From Limosilactobacillus sp. WILCCON 0051 (GTDB lineage Bacteria; Bacillota; Bacilli; Lactobacillales; Lactobacillaceae), in assembly GCF_039955095.1 (NCBI RefSeq), contig NZ_CP154878.1:1178001-1242000 (forward strand): a stretch of 64,000 nucleotides of DNA, in the 5' to 3' direction. A program made the position numbers and the translations under genes. The first letter of the stretch is position 1; each line of letters starts with the position of its first letter. The notes below the pieces were generated by a model. It was not told the DNA's origin. It made no database searches and saw nothing but the letters and a program-made list of their open reading frames with translations. Below are positions 8,856 to 17,266 of the stretch, piece by piece.

Positions 8856-8890
8856 AAAACCGCCATTTCCAAACTGGGATGGCGGTTTTA
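8856..8890 (+). terminator. Hairpin directly upstream of DUF554 gene, possible attenuator
   Basis: Perfect 11-bp stem AAAACCGCCAT (8856-8866) / ATGGCGGTTTT (8879-8889) with only four terminal T, placed just before the GGAGG ribosome site of the DUF554 gene. It could be a leader attenuator or a weak terminator for upstream transcription. Confidence 0.5.
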
Positions 8891-8906
8891 AATGGAGGAA
8901 TGAAAA

Positions 8907-9620
8907 ATGCCGGGATTAGGAACCATCGTGAACGTAATCGCAATTGCTGCCGCTGGAATAATCGGCTGTCTGGCTGGTGAAAAAATCGCGCCCCGTTTTC
9001 AAGACACCCTAATGAAAGCGACCGCGATTGCCGTTTTGTTTTTAGGACTGGGCGGAACCATGGCGCAGATGCTCACGTTTAAGCATGGCAGCTTTTCAAC
9101 GCATGGAACCATGATGCTGATTGGCAGCCTCGCAATTGGCGGTCTGTTAGGCGAGTGGCTAAGGATTGAGGATCGCTTTGCTGATTTTGGCGAATGGCTC
9201 AAGAAAAAGACCGGCAATGCCAATGATCAAGAATTTATCGAAGCATTCGTAACCGCGTCGCTGACCGTTTGCATTGGGGCAATGGCAATCGTTGGCTCAA
9301 TTGAGGACGGAATCTTGGGCGACCATTCGATTTTATTTGCCAAGGCGATCCTTGATTTTGTCATCGTCTTGGTAATGGCGGCTTCTATGGGACGCGGCTG
9401 CGGATTCGCGGCGGTGCCAGTCGGGATTCTGCAGGGAACGGTGACTCTGTTCAGCGAGCTGCTTAAGCCACTGATGACAACGGCTGTGATGAACAACATC
9501 TCTTATATCGGCTCCGTATTGATCTTTTGTGTTGGCATCAATCTTTTATGGGGCAACAAGATTCGCGTGGCCAATCTCTTGCCAGCACTATTGATTGGCG
9601 CGGTCTGGGTTGTCTTTTAA
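8907..9620 (+). CDS. DUF554 family membrane protein
   Basis: A 237-residue integral membrane protein with about seven hydrophobic helices and glycine-rich segments (GTIVNVIAIAAAGIIGCLAG, LIGSLAIGGLLGEWLRIE). This is the DUF554/YdfK-like family, a transport-like fold without a proven substrate. The ATG at 8907 follows GGAGG by eight bases; an overlapping ATG at 8900 is out of frame. It has its own leader with a terminator-like hairpin and no co-transcribed neighbour. Confidence 0.85.
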   Translation: MPGLGTIVNVIAIAAAGIIGCLAGEKIAPRFQDTLMKATAIAVLFLGLGGTMAQMLTFKHGSFSTHGTMMLIGSLAIGGLLGEWLRIEDRFADFGEWLKKKTGNANDQEFIEAFVTASLTVCIGAMAIVGSIEDGILGDHSILFAKAILDFVIVLVMAASMGRGCGFAAVPVGILQGTVTLFSELLKPLMTTAVMNNISYIGSVLIFCVGINLLWGNKIRVANLLPALLIGAVWVVF

Positions 9621-9640
9621 TCGGTCAAATGACGGTGGGC

Positions 9641-10549
9641 TTACGCGTGCTTAGGCATCCCATCAGTAATTTTGATCTGATCGAGCAGCTGACGCAGGGC
9701 TGGATTATGATTATCGCTGCGGTAGACGAGGTTGAAGGTAAAGCGCTGGTCAGAGGCATCCTTGATCGGCCAATAGCGGATGTGGCGGCTGGTCTTATCG
9801 TAAGCCTTGATCAGCTCGCAGGGGTAAAATGCCAGTGCCTTGCCCAGACTGACCAGCATCTGCATGTGTTCAAACGAAAAGACGCGCTCGACGTTTAAAG
9901 CCTGACCATTTAATCCTAGACTCTCGAGAAAGGCCCGCTTGAGATAGGATGATTCTTCATTGCTGTAATAGATGATCGGGTAGCGCCGCAGCTGTTCAAT
10001 GGAAACGGCATCTTTGATCGGCAGTCTTTCACTGGCGCCGATCACCATCTGATCCGTGTGCAGCAACGCGGTTTTTAGGCCCATCTTGGAAAATTCCTGG
10101 TCAAAGCCGTAGTGATCCATCACCACAGCGCAATCCAGATCATTCATCAAGACATCGGTAATGACGTGTTCGGGACCAGCTTCGGCAATAAAAACGTCAA
10201 TGTTGGCATCCAATTCAAAGATCAAGTCGCGCAGCAGCAAAGTATCAAAAGGCGAGAAGTACCCAATCGTTAAACGATGCCGCGATCGTTCGTCAAAATG
10301 CTGAACAGCCTGATTGGTATCGTTGATCATTCTCAAGATAACCTGACAGCGCTCCTTAAAGAAACCGCCAGCTGTCGTCAGTGTGACTTGATTCTTACCA
10401 CGCGTAAACAATTTGACGTTGAGTTCATCTTCTAAACGCTTCATCTGTCTTGAAACTGCCCGTTGTGAAACGTAATGTGACTGCGCGACTTTTTGAAAGC
10501 TGCCCAGCTCACTGACTTCCATAAAGATTCTTAGTTGATCGAGATTCAA
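9641..10549 (-). CDS. LysR family transcriptional regulator
   Basis: A 302-residue LysR-type regulator. The N-terminal helix-turn-helix contains GSFQKVAQSHYVSQRAVSRQ and the effector domain spans about 90-295. It is divergent from the cupin gene across 133 bp, which holds the palindrome at 10639-10656, so it probably controls the cupin - alcohol dehydrogenase pair. The effector is unknown. Confidence 0.88.
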   Translation of the reverse strand: MNLDQLRIFMEVSELGSFQKVAQSHYVSQRAVSRQMKRLEDELNVKLFTRGKNQVTLTTAGGFFKERCQVILRMINDTNQAVQHFDERSRHRLTIGYFSPFDTLLLRDLIFELDANIDVFIAEAGPEHVITDVLMNDLDCAVVMDHYGFDQEFSKMGLKTALLHTDQMVIGASERLPIKDAVSIEQLRRYPIIYYSNEESSYLKRAFLESLGLNGQALNVERVFSFEHMQMLVSLGKALAFYPCELIKAYDKTSRHIRYWPIKDASDQRFTFNLVYRSDNHNPALRQLLDQIKITDGMPKHA

Positions 10550-10638
10550 GTTTTTCCCTCCTGCCTGCCGAATGAAATAGTTCGGGTGTCGGCATATTTT
10601 AGCACTACTTAGGCCGCAAGTTCAATGCTAAACTTATT

Positions 10639-10656
10639 TTGTTAAATGATTAACAA
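10639..10656. promoter_or_regulatory. Operator-like palindrome between lysR and cupin
   Basis: Perfect inverted repeat TTGTTAA-ATGA-TTAACAA, 27 bp before the cupin start. Its position in the divergent promoter region fits a regulator binding site. Confidence 0.5.
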
Positions 10657-10682
10657 TAAATGCGAGTGGAGGGAAACTAGCA

Positions 10683-11438
10683 ATGAAGGCAGAGTCTAGA
10701 CAAGCGATGCTGCAAACAATCACTTCAGGGAAAAAGGAATTGAAGCGAAATCGTGATCTATTTAACAGTGAGATCTATGCGGCTGAGTATGTCAAGCAGG
10801 CGAACATTGATATGTCGATTTATGAAGCAGTTTTGCCAGCATCGGCATTACTGAAATGGGATGATGAGCTTCACAACCTGATAATCGTGGTCTTAGCTGG
10901 ACAGCTGTGGGTCAATGAGCAGCAGGCCGCGGGAGTCAATGACGTCATCGTTGCTCCAGCTGGTCAGAATACCAGTCTGCGAATTGATGGCGAGCAGTCG
11001 GTTCATGCCCTGCTCATGATTCGGCGAGCTGCGGGTCGGCTAAAAGAGGTTCTGATTCGCAATCAGAATCAATGTCCCTGGATTCCGGATGTTGAAGATG
11101 GTCACGTGCACCTCTATTTAAAGAACGTCTTGACACCGGAAGAGATTGGCGGCTGCTTGATGTGCCTGGACTATCCGGCTGGTCACGTTACGGAATGGCA
11201 TGATCATGACTTCACGCATGCTGCATACATTGTCGATGGCGTTTTTCTAAATGAGACGCAATTTGATAAGCAGGCATGCTATTATGGCCCTGGATCCTTT
11301 ATCTGTGGTCCTAAAGCTCAGATAATGCGTCATGGCGCCACGCCGGAACAAAACTGTCATTGCTGGTTTTTCACCGATCAGCGCTTTGGCCTTCATTATC
11401 TGGATGCAAAAGCAGTTAGTCATATCAAAGCAGATTAG
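10683..11438 (+). CDS. Double-cupin domain protein
   Basis: A 251-residue protein with two cupin barrels. The N-terminal one (about residues 35-110) lacks an obvious metal triad. The C-terminal one (about 150-245) keeps HxH-type ligands in EWHDHDFTHAAYIVDG and a later histidine in IMRHGATPEQ. Cupins of this layout may be dioxygenases, isomerases or sensors; no substrate is evident. It starts a two-gene unit with the zinc alcohol dehydrogenase 30 bp downstream, behind GTGGAGGGA. Confidence 0.75.
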   Translation: MKAESRQAMLQTITSGKKELKRNRDLFNSEIYAAEYVKQANIDMSIYEAVLPASALLKWDDELHNLIIVVLAGQLWVNEQQAAGVNDVIVAPAGQNTSLRIDGEQSVHALLMIRRAAGRLKEVLIRNQNQCPWIPDVEDGHVHLYLKNVLTPEEIGGCLMCLDYPAGHVTEWHDHDFTHAAYIVDGVFLNETQFDKQACYYGPGSFICGPKAQIMRHGATPEQNCHCWFFTDQRFGLHYLDAKAVSHIKAD

Positions 11439-11468
11439 TGAGCATGGTAAAGATAAGGAGAATCGATT

Positions 11469-12566
11469 ATGAAAATGAAAGCTGCCGTTGTTCGTCAAGC
11501 TACGGATCCATACAAATTTGAAGAAGTCGAACTTGCTGAGCCAAAGAATGACGAGGTCCTGGTACGCATCACTGCCAGCGGTCTGTGCCACACTGATGAA
11601 TTTGGCCGCACGCTTGGCATGTCGCCGATTGTTTTGGGACATGAAGGGGCCGGCATCATTGAAAAACTGGGTGAAAACGTCAAAGACTTTGCGGTTGGCG
11701 ATCATGTAGCCTTTTCATACGCCTTTTGCGGTCACTGCAAGAGCTGCGTTCAAGGCCGTCCTCAATACTGTGAAAAATTTAACGAAATTAATTTTGGCGG
11801 CGTGGGTGCTGATGGTCAGAGCAAGCTGTCGCAAAACGGTCAGCCGGTAGCAATGTTTTTTGGCCAATCATCATTTGCTCAATATGCTACGATCAGCGAA
11901 GAAAGCATCGTAAAAATCGATGAAGACGTTGATCTGGCCATGATTGCACCATTTGGCTGTGGCGTTCAGACTGGTGCCGGGGCCGTCTTAAACACGCTGC
12001 GTCCCCACGTTGACGAAACGCTGGCTGTCTTTGGCTGTGGTGCGGTTGGCTTTAGCGCGATCATGGCTGCCAAGGTGGCCGGCTGTCGTCAGATTATCGC
12101 AGTCGGCGGCAATGAGCACAGTCTGGCACTGGCCAAGGAACTGGGCGCAACCGACGTAATCAACCGCAAGCAGCTGCCGGCTGGTCAAACGATGGCCCAG
12201 GCAGTCCAGGCAATCTCAAATGGCGGCGTCAACTATGCTATTGATACCTCTGGCAATGGCAACATGATCCAAAACGCCATTCAAAGTACCTGTCTGAATG
12301 GTAAGATCGTTTTGCTGGCGCCATCTGGTGAAGTTGAGAACTTTGACTTTGGCAAGGACGTCTTGATGGCATATCGGACTGTAATTGGCTGTTGTGAAGG
12401 CGACTCCAATCCAAAGATCTTTATTCCACGGCTGGTTCAACTCTACAAAGAAGGCCGGTTCCCAATTGACAAGATCATTACCAAGTATCCGTTTGAACAG
12501 TTGGAACAGGCCCGCGAAGACTCCAACGCGGGTAAGGTTATCAAGGCCGTCGTAACGATGGAGTAG
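11469..12566 (+). CDS. Zinc-dependent NAD(P)-dependent alcohol dehydrogenase
   Basis: A 365-residue medium-chain dehydrogenase. Catalytic zinc ligands are in GLCHTDEFG (Cys) and GHEGAG (His). The four structural-zinc cysteines are in FCGHCKSCVQGRPQYCEKF (about residues 90-108). The Rossmann loop is VFGCGAVGFSAIMAA. It resembles aryl- or benzyl-alcohol dehydrogenases more than ethanol dehydrogenases (family impression, not proven). Its cotranscription with a cupin suggests turnover of one small alcohol or aldehyde. A strong terminator follows. Confidence 0.88.
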   Translation: MKMKAAVVRQATDPYKFEEVELAEPKNDEVLVRITASGLCHTDEFGRTLGMSPIVLGHEGAGIIEKLGENVKDFAVGDHVAFSYAFCGHCKSCVQGRPQYCEKFNEINFGGVGADGQSKLSQNGQPVAMFFGQSSFAQYATISEESIVKIDEDVDLAMIAPFGCGVQTGAGAVLNTLRPHVDETLAVFGCGAVGFSAIMAAKVAGCRQIIAVGGNEHSLALAKELGATDVINRKQLPAGQTMAQAVQAISNGGVNYAIDTSGNGNMIQNAIQSTCLNGKIVLLAPSGEVENFDFGKDVLMAYRTVIGCCEGDSNPKIFIPRLVQLYKEGRFPIDKIITKYPFEQLEQAREDSNAGKVIKAVVTME

Positions 12567-12595
12567 GCATTTAGCCATTTAAATCCTCATAAAAT

Positions 12596-12632
12596 GAAAA
12601 AACAGCATTGTAAAGCTTACAATGCTGTTTTT
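12596..12632. terminator. Bidirectional terminator between adh and nadC
   Basis: Perfect stem AACAGCATTGTAA / TTACAATGCTGTT (12601-12613 and 12617-12629) with A and T runs on both sides. It serves the convergent adh and nadC transcripts. Confidence 0.9.
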
Positions 12633-12642
12633 AATTTATTTT

Positions 12643-13482
12643 TCAGCTTTTAACCGCGCCATTGACCAAAAAACTGATATCCAGTGGAACGACACGGTTG
12701 GTCAGTTCACCGATGGACAAAAAGTCAACGCCGCAGCCGCGATAGGAGGCAACTGTAGTCAGATCAATGCCGCCGGATGCCTCGGTAAGAATTCCGTTAG
12801 GCACCAGTTTTTGCCATTTTTTGATCGTAGCTGGGACCTGGTTATCAAACATGATCACGTCGGCATGATGAGCAATCGCAGCCTGGAGCTGACTTTTAGT
12901 TTCAACCTCCACTTCAACGCGGGTCATTGGTCCTACGCTTTGCTTGGCCAGATCGATTGCCTTGCCAACGCTGCCCGCCAATGCCAGGTGATTGTCTTTT
13001 AACATAATCCCGTGCGTCAGTCCCATCCGATGATTAAAACCACCGCCTGCGCGCACGGCCGCTTTTTCAAACATCCTTAGTCCAGGCGTCGTCTTGCGCG
13101 TATCCACGATCTTGATGGTTGGATCAGCCAGCAGCTGGACGGCCTGAGCAGTTTTAGTAGCAATCCCGCTCATGTGCTGCAGCAGATTCAAAATGACACG
13201 CTCACCGCTCAGTAAAACGGCTGCTGATCCTTTGACACGTGCCAGCCTGGTCTTTTTGGCGACTTTTTCACCATCACTGACCAACAGCTCAACTTCGGCA
13301 CCGCCTAAAAGGTCATAGACGGCATTGATAACCTGTAAGCCGCAGACGGTACCATCAGCCTTGGCAATAAACGTTCCTTCAATGACGTGATCGGGCAGGG
13401 GAGCAAGGCTGGCATCCCCAAACTCCAGATCTTCTTTTAAAAAGGTCGTCAGTTTTTGTTTGAGAAGAAAATCATTCAGCAT
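12643..13482 (-). CDS. nadC: Nicotinate-nucleotide pyrophosphorylase (quinolinate phosphoribosyltransferase)
   Basis: A 279-residue NadC. It joins quinolinate and PRPP to nicotinate mononucleotide and CO2 for NAD synthesis. Seen: LKEDLEFGDAS, ILNLLQHMSGIAT, the substrate-binding DTRKTTPGLR, RMGLTHGIMLKDNH, VEVEVET and FDNQVP. The start chosen is MLNDFLLKQ, which overlaps the end of the upstream MFS gene by 11 bases (AGAGG before it), so translation is probably coupled. nadA and nadB are not in the window. Together with the carrier this suggests uptake and use of external quinolinate, or a remnant of a de novo pathway encoded elsewhere. Confidence 0.9.
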   Translation of the reverse strand: MLNDFLLKQKLTTFLKEDLEFGDASLAPLPDHVIEGTFIAKADGTVCGLQVINAVYDLLGGAEVELLVSDGEKVAKKTRLARVKGSAAVLLSGERVILNLLQHMSGIATKTAQAVQLLADPTIKIVDTRKTTPGLRMFEKAAVRAGGGFNHRMGLTHGIMLKDNHLALAGSVGKAIDLAKQSVGPMTRVEVEVETKSQLQAAIAHHADVIMFDNQVPATIKKWQKLVPNGILTEASGGIDLTTVASYRGCGVDFLSIGELTNRVVPLDISFLVNGAVKS

Positions 13483-14665
13483 GAGCGACCTCTTTCTTTC
13501 CTGGCTCCGGCAATGCCAAGACAGCAACTGAACCGATGATCAAAGAAACCATGAAAATCAAGAAGATCATATTGATGCTGACGTGCTGATCGATCCAAAC
13601 ACCTACCAACAGCGGTCCAACAACGGCGCCGATTCGCCCCATTCCTTGTGCCATCCCGGTCATCGTACCGCGAACATCAGTCTCATACAGAGTTGGCGTC
13701 AAAGCGATGATAGCACCATAAGCTCCCAGGTTGAAGAACGATAAGATGCAGCCGGCAAGCACCGTCATCATGTTGCTGGAAACATTACCGAACATGATTG
13801 CTCCCAGCGCCGTCCCCAGCATGTAGATGGCAAAAACGTACTTGGTCTTGATTTTGCCGGCAAGCCAAGCCGCCAGATAATAACCAGGCAATTGGGCCAC
13901 TACAATGATCGTCGTATAGCCGAAACTTTCGATGACGCTGTTGCCCCGTGCCAGCATAATGCTTGGCAGCCACATAAACATCCCGTAGTAGCTGAACATT
14001 ACCATCAGCCAAGCAATCCAGAGCAGAATAGTCTTCCCGTGAAATGACTTTTTTAAAGCCTGGCCCAAAGCAACATGCTGCGTTTGGACGTGACTGATTT
14101 CTTGAATGTTGCGGCGCATCATGATGGCAAAAAAGCCAGTCAGTGCAGTAACCAGCAAAAGACCCCGCCAGCCAATCGTGGTGCTGAGCAAAAACGACAG
14201 GAATGAGGCAATCAGCCAGCCAATCGCCCAGAAACTATCGGCTAAAATCAGCATCTGTGAGCGCTGACTGCCTTGATACAGGTCGGCAATGTAAGTAGCA
14301 GCTACCGGCAGCTCACCGCCAAGCCCCATGCCAACAAAAAAGCGAATCACTAAAAAGCTCTTAAAGCCAACCGTGGCCGCCAAGACGACGTTCCCTAACG
14401 AAAACATGAGCAGGGTAATGATCAGCGTGTTCTTGCGGCCGATTCGATCAGCCAGGTGTCCAAAATAAAAGCCGCCGCAGATCATGCCAATCGTGCTGAC
14501 CGAACTGATCAAGCCGGTCTGTGAATTAGCCAGCCCCCAAGCCTTGCGAACGATCGGCATGATAAATGACAGTAGTCCCACGTCCAGCGCATCAAACATC
14601 CATGCCGTACCAATAATTAAAAACGTGGCAAATGCAGTCTTTTTAACGTTAATACCTTGATCCAT
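13472..14665 (-). CDS. MFS transporter, aromatic acid / niacin carrier-like
   Basis: A 397-residue major facilitator with 12 predicted helices. It has the signature GHLADRIGRKN after helix 2 and the aspartate-bearing helix 1 (WMFDALDVGLLSF) typical of the sugar/aromatic-acid:H+ symporter branch that includes benzoate carriers and the niacin carrier NiaP. Overlap with nadC points to a pyridine carboxylate (nicotinate or quinolinate) as substrate; this is inference. It is the first gene of the pair. The ribosome site is GGGAG, and a perfect palindrome lies about 90 bp upstream. Confidence 0.8.
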   Translation of the reverse strand: MDQGINVKKTAFATFLIIGTAWMFDALDVGLLSFIMPIVRKAWGLANSQTGLISSVSTIGMICGGFYFGHLADRIGRKNTLIITLLMFSLGNVVLAATVGFKSFLVIRFFVGMGLGGELPVAATYIADLYQGSQRSQMLILADSFWAIGWLIASFLSFLLSTTIGWRGLLLVTALTGFFAIMMRRNIQEISHVQTQHVALGQALKKSFHGKTILLWIAWLMVMFSYYGMFMWLPSIMLARGNSVIESFGYTTIIVVAQLPGYYLAAWLAGKIKTKYVFAIYMLGTALGAIMFGNVSSNMMTVLAGCILSFFNLGAYGAIIALTPTLYETDVRGTMTGMAQGMGRIGAVVGPLLVGVWIDQHVSINMIFLIFMVSLIIGSVAVLALPEPGKKEVAHAE

Positions 14666-15124
14666 TTTGCTTCTCCCTTAACCAGTTATTAAAAAAGTAT
14701 TAGTTACTTTTATTGTGATCAAGTGTAGTCCTTTGGCGGCCGAATGCAAGTTTTATTTGGTGCTTTACCAAATCAGTTAATAATTATGTGATCGCTGCCA
14801 TTATTGGATTGATCGCGTTTTGTAAAAGTAAAATATACCTAAAATAATCTGAGGTGGGGGATTTTTGAAAGCGCTTAGCTGAAGGGCTTGATTGCGGCAA
14901 TGGCTAAAAAAGATTGAAAAACCGCTGCTCAGCAAAGGCAACTGACTGTTTTGCCCGGGCATTATCAATATGGCTGCTGCTTGAACGAACTGCAGATCCA
15001 CAGCCACGCCTTTTAATCAGCATAAATAAATAGCAGCTGTCAGTTGAGCAAGACATCCGCTTTGACCTGACTGTTGGATTTTGATACGCTGTTTTAGATT
15101 AAGTTAGGAAAGGAAGCTGGAACG
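14666..15124. other. Non-coding region between MFS carrier and hxlR
   Basis: About 460 bp without a convincing gene. It holds the palindrome at 14755-14773, a shorter inverted repeat AAAGTA-N5-TACTTT near 14692-14709, and the promoters of the two divergent transcripts. The 14801-15007 reverse frame looks like chance. Confidence 0.6.
14755..14773. promoter_or_regulatory. Operator-like palindrome upstream of MFS-nadC
   Basis: Perfect 7-5-7 palindrome ATTTGGT-GCTTT-ACCAAAT, with a T-N11-A core as in LysR-type sites. It lies about 90 bp before the MFS gene, where an activator or repressor would act. Confidence 0.5.
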
Positions 15125-15541
15125 TTGAAGTACGAACGCTATCATTTTGGGGCCAATCTGGTGCTGGAAATCATCAGCGGCAAATGGAAACCATCAATCA
15201 TCTGTTCACTGGATGCCAGACCTAAGCGCTTCAATGAGCTGAAGGCCTATCTTCAAAGAGTAAACGGCCAGCCGATCGCTCAAAAAGTGTTAACTGAGCA
15301 GCTTCGTCAATTAGAAAACGATCTGATCGTTAAACGGACTGATTATCATACCGTGCCGTTTAAAGTAGTCTATTCGCTTACCGAGGATGGCCAGCGAATC
15401 CACGACTTCTTAATCGAGATGAGCCGTGTTGGCGAGAATCTGGCCCGACATCTTGCTTCAGCTGATCAGCCAATTGCTTTTGATTATTCTTACCAACAGA
15501 TGATTCATCACCAAAAAGGAGAACTGCATGCCAAATCATGA
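15125..15541 (+). CDS. HxlR family transcriptional regulator
   Basis: A 138-residue winged-helix regulator. The start VLEIISGKWKPSIICSL and RFNELKAYLQRVN...VLTEQLRQLE are the HxlR/YodB signature. It starts with TTG behind GGAAG. No conserved redox cysteine like that of YodB stands out apart from one in SIICSL. It overlaps tag by 14 bases, so the two are cotranscribed. Confidence 0.85.
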   Translation: MKYERYHFGANLVLEIISGKWKPSIICSLDARPKRFNELKAYLQRVNGQPIAQKVLTEQLRQLENDLIVKRTDYHTVPFKVVYSLTEDGQRIHDFLIEMSRVGENLARHLASADQPIAFDYSYQQMIHHQKGELHAKS

Positions 15542-16106
15542 TTTAAAAACCGATCGTCCGCGCTGTTCATGGGTCAACCTGGAAAACCCGCTTTACGTGA
15601 AATATCATGACTGTGAGTGGGGCAAACCGGTTCATGACGATCACCAGCTGTTTGAAATGCTGCTTCTTGAGTCGTTTCAAGCCGGCTTGTCATGGGAAAC
15701 GGTGCTAAATAAACGAGCTGCTTTCAAACAGGCATTTGCGGGATTTGATGTTGGCAGGGTCGCTAAATTTAATGATGAGGACTGTCAGCGGCTATTGCAA
15801 AATCCAGGTATCATCCGGCATCGTTTAAAGATTCGCGCGGCGGTTGGCAATGCCCAGGTCTTTATGGCTATCCAGCAGGAATGGGGTACTTTTTCAAATT
15901 ATCTGTGGCATTGGACGCAAGAGAAGACGGTTCGCGAAATCGGTCAAACCAGCTCACGGCTGTCCGATGACATTGCCAAAGATCTTAAAAAACGGGGGAT
16001 GAAGTTTGTGGGCACGACTACGATTTATGCCTATCTACAGGCAGTCGGCGTAGTCAACGGTCATGAGAATTCCTGCTGGCTGGGAAATCACGCTGATCAT
16101 GCTTAA
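15528..16106 (+). CDS. tag: DNA-3-methyladenine glycosylase I
   Basis: A 192-residue Tag-family glycosylase that removes 3-methyladenine from alkylated DNA. Seen: RCSWVNLENPLYVKYHDCEW near the N-terminus (Cys and His zinc ligands), LLLESFQAGLSWETVL, and a C-terminal GVVNGHENSCW with the other zinc ligands. AAGGAG precedes the ATG. Translational overlap with hxlR suggests shared control. Confidence 0.92.
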   Translation: MPNHDLKTDRPRCSWVNLENPLYVKYHDCEWGKPVHDDHQLFEMLLLESFQAGLSWETVLNKRAAFKQAFAGFDVGRVAKFNDEDCQRLLQNPGIIRHRLKIRAAVGNAQVFMAIQQEWGTFSNYLWHWTQEKTVREIGQTSSRLSDDIAKDLKKRGMKFVGTTTIYAYLQAVGVVNGHENSCWLGNHADHA

Positions 16107-16253
16107 ACTGGATGACTGACATGACGGCATAAATTTACATCAGCTAAGTTAGTTGATGTTTCTGATAACGCTTGCAATTTAGTGGGCAGTTTATTTGCAT
16201 CCCTGCCTCAGCGTGCTATGCTGAAGACAACGAACTGTAATGAGGTGATTTTA

Positions 16254-16601
16254 ATGACGGATTATCAAGAAAAGCTGAACGAAGCACGGGCCAACAATCG
16301 CAATCTGTTTGGTGCATTGGGCGAGACAGGCAAGGGCTTTAACGCTATGCATGATGCTGCCGTCAAGGATGGCGCGCTAGATTTAAAGACGAAGGAGCTA
16401 GAGGCGATTGCGATCGCGATTGCCATGCGCTGCGAGGGATGTATCGTTCAACATGCCAAGGCGTGCCTAAAAGCTGGCGTTACCAGAGATGAACTGGTTG
16501 AAACGATTGGCATTGCCGTCATGATGGGTGGCGGTCCAGCCACGGTTTATGGTGGCAAGGCACTGGACTGCTATGATCAGTTTGTCCAGGCCTCAAAATA
16601 A
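16254..16601 (+). CDS. Carboxymuconolactone decarboxylase family protein (AhpD-like)
   Basis: A 115-residue all-helical protein with the AhpD-type redox motif MRCEGCIVQHAKACLKAG (CxxC plus histidine). Family members act as thiol peroxidase partners. The start at MTDYQEKLN is set by GAGGTGA eight bases upstream; the frame is open for a further 24 codons but without a ribosome site. It appears to be a single-gene unit with a terminator after it. Confidence 0.88.
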   Translation: MTDYQEKLNEARANNRNLFGALGETGKGFNAMHDAAVKDGALDLKTKELEAIAIAIAMRCEGCIVQHAKACLKAGVTRDELVETIGIAVMMGGGPATVYGGKALDCYDQFVQASK

Positions 16602-16639
16602 GCTGTCGTCAAAAAGACATAATTGATAATTAGATAAAT

Positions 16640-16674
16640 AAAAATGGCGCGGAGCAATCCGGGCCATTTTTTAA
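16640..16674 (+). terminator. Terminator after AhpD-like gene
   Basis: AAAATGGC (16641-16648) / GCCATTTT (16663-16670) followed by T; inner pairs are partial. Confidence 0.75.
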
Positions 16675-16967
16675 CTTGCTCTGTATTATCTGCCGAAGCC
16701 TGTTTGAACTTTGGCCTTGCTTTGTATGACAGAAATCAGCTCGATCAAGCCGCGCAGATTCGGCTTTTAGCTATATTCCAAAACATGACTTTGGTGCCAC
16801 AGTGGACATTTCAATCATCATATTAGCACGTTCGCAATGATGACGATGGGATCGCTGGCTGAGTCGAATCTGACCATCGTTTGCCATGGGGTTAAGGCGT
16901 TAACTTAATCACATTTAACCGACTTTGTGAAGGAAAGCTGGTTCTGAACGGCAATTGGCCAAGCGAT
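16675..16967. other. Non-coding stretch before repeat copy A
   Basis: No supported gene. It contains GACTTTGTGA at 16921-16930, a sequence found again inside both repeat copies just before their third unit, so the element may begin a little earlier in this copy. Confidence 0.5.
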
Positions 16968-17266
16968 TACCTACTATTGCTTGCTTTTTGGCCAATAGTA
17001 GGTAGCTGCATATTCGATTTTCCGAGATTTACCTACTTTGGGAAGCTTTTTGCCGAATCGTAGGTAAAATTGCATATTTTGAGACTGATTGGGTTGGACC
17101 AACTTTGTGAATTACCTACTACTGAGTGATTTTTATCAAATAGTAGGTAATGTTAGGGCCACCTAACTTGATATACATTGATTTTTACCTACTATGCATC
17201 GCTTTTTTTCGAAAAGTAGGTAATGCATTTTCGTCACATGCTATTATACAGAATTTTTTGCATAAT
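16968..17266 (+). repeat. Four-unit palindromic element, copy A
   Basis: A non-coding 299-bp element. It holds four 37-bp units, each TACCTAC-N23-GTAGGTA: 16968-17004, 17030-17066, 17113-17149, 17186-17222. The 23-base middle always has a T4-T7 tract near its centre, so units have a direction. Between units 3 and 4 is a small stem GTTAGG-gcca-CCTAAC. The tail ends TTTTTTGCATAAT. Copy B (41948-42246) aligns without a gap, same orientation, at roughly three quarters identity by eye. Function unknown: operator array, structured RNA or a REP-like mobile repeat are all possible. Confidence 0.85.

Noticed and set aside
16968..17266. CRISPR array
   Set aside because: The 37-bp units are diverged, the gaps between them are 25, 46 and 36 bp and are themselves conserved in the second copy, and no cas gene is present.
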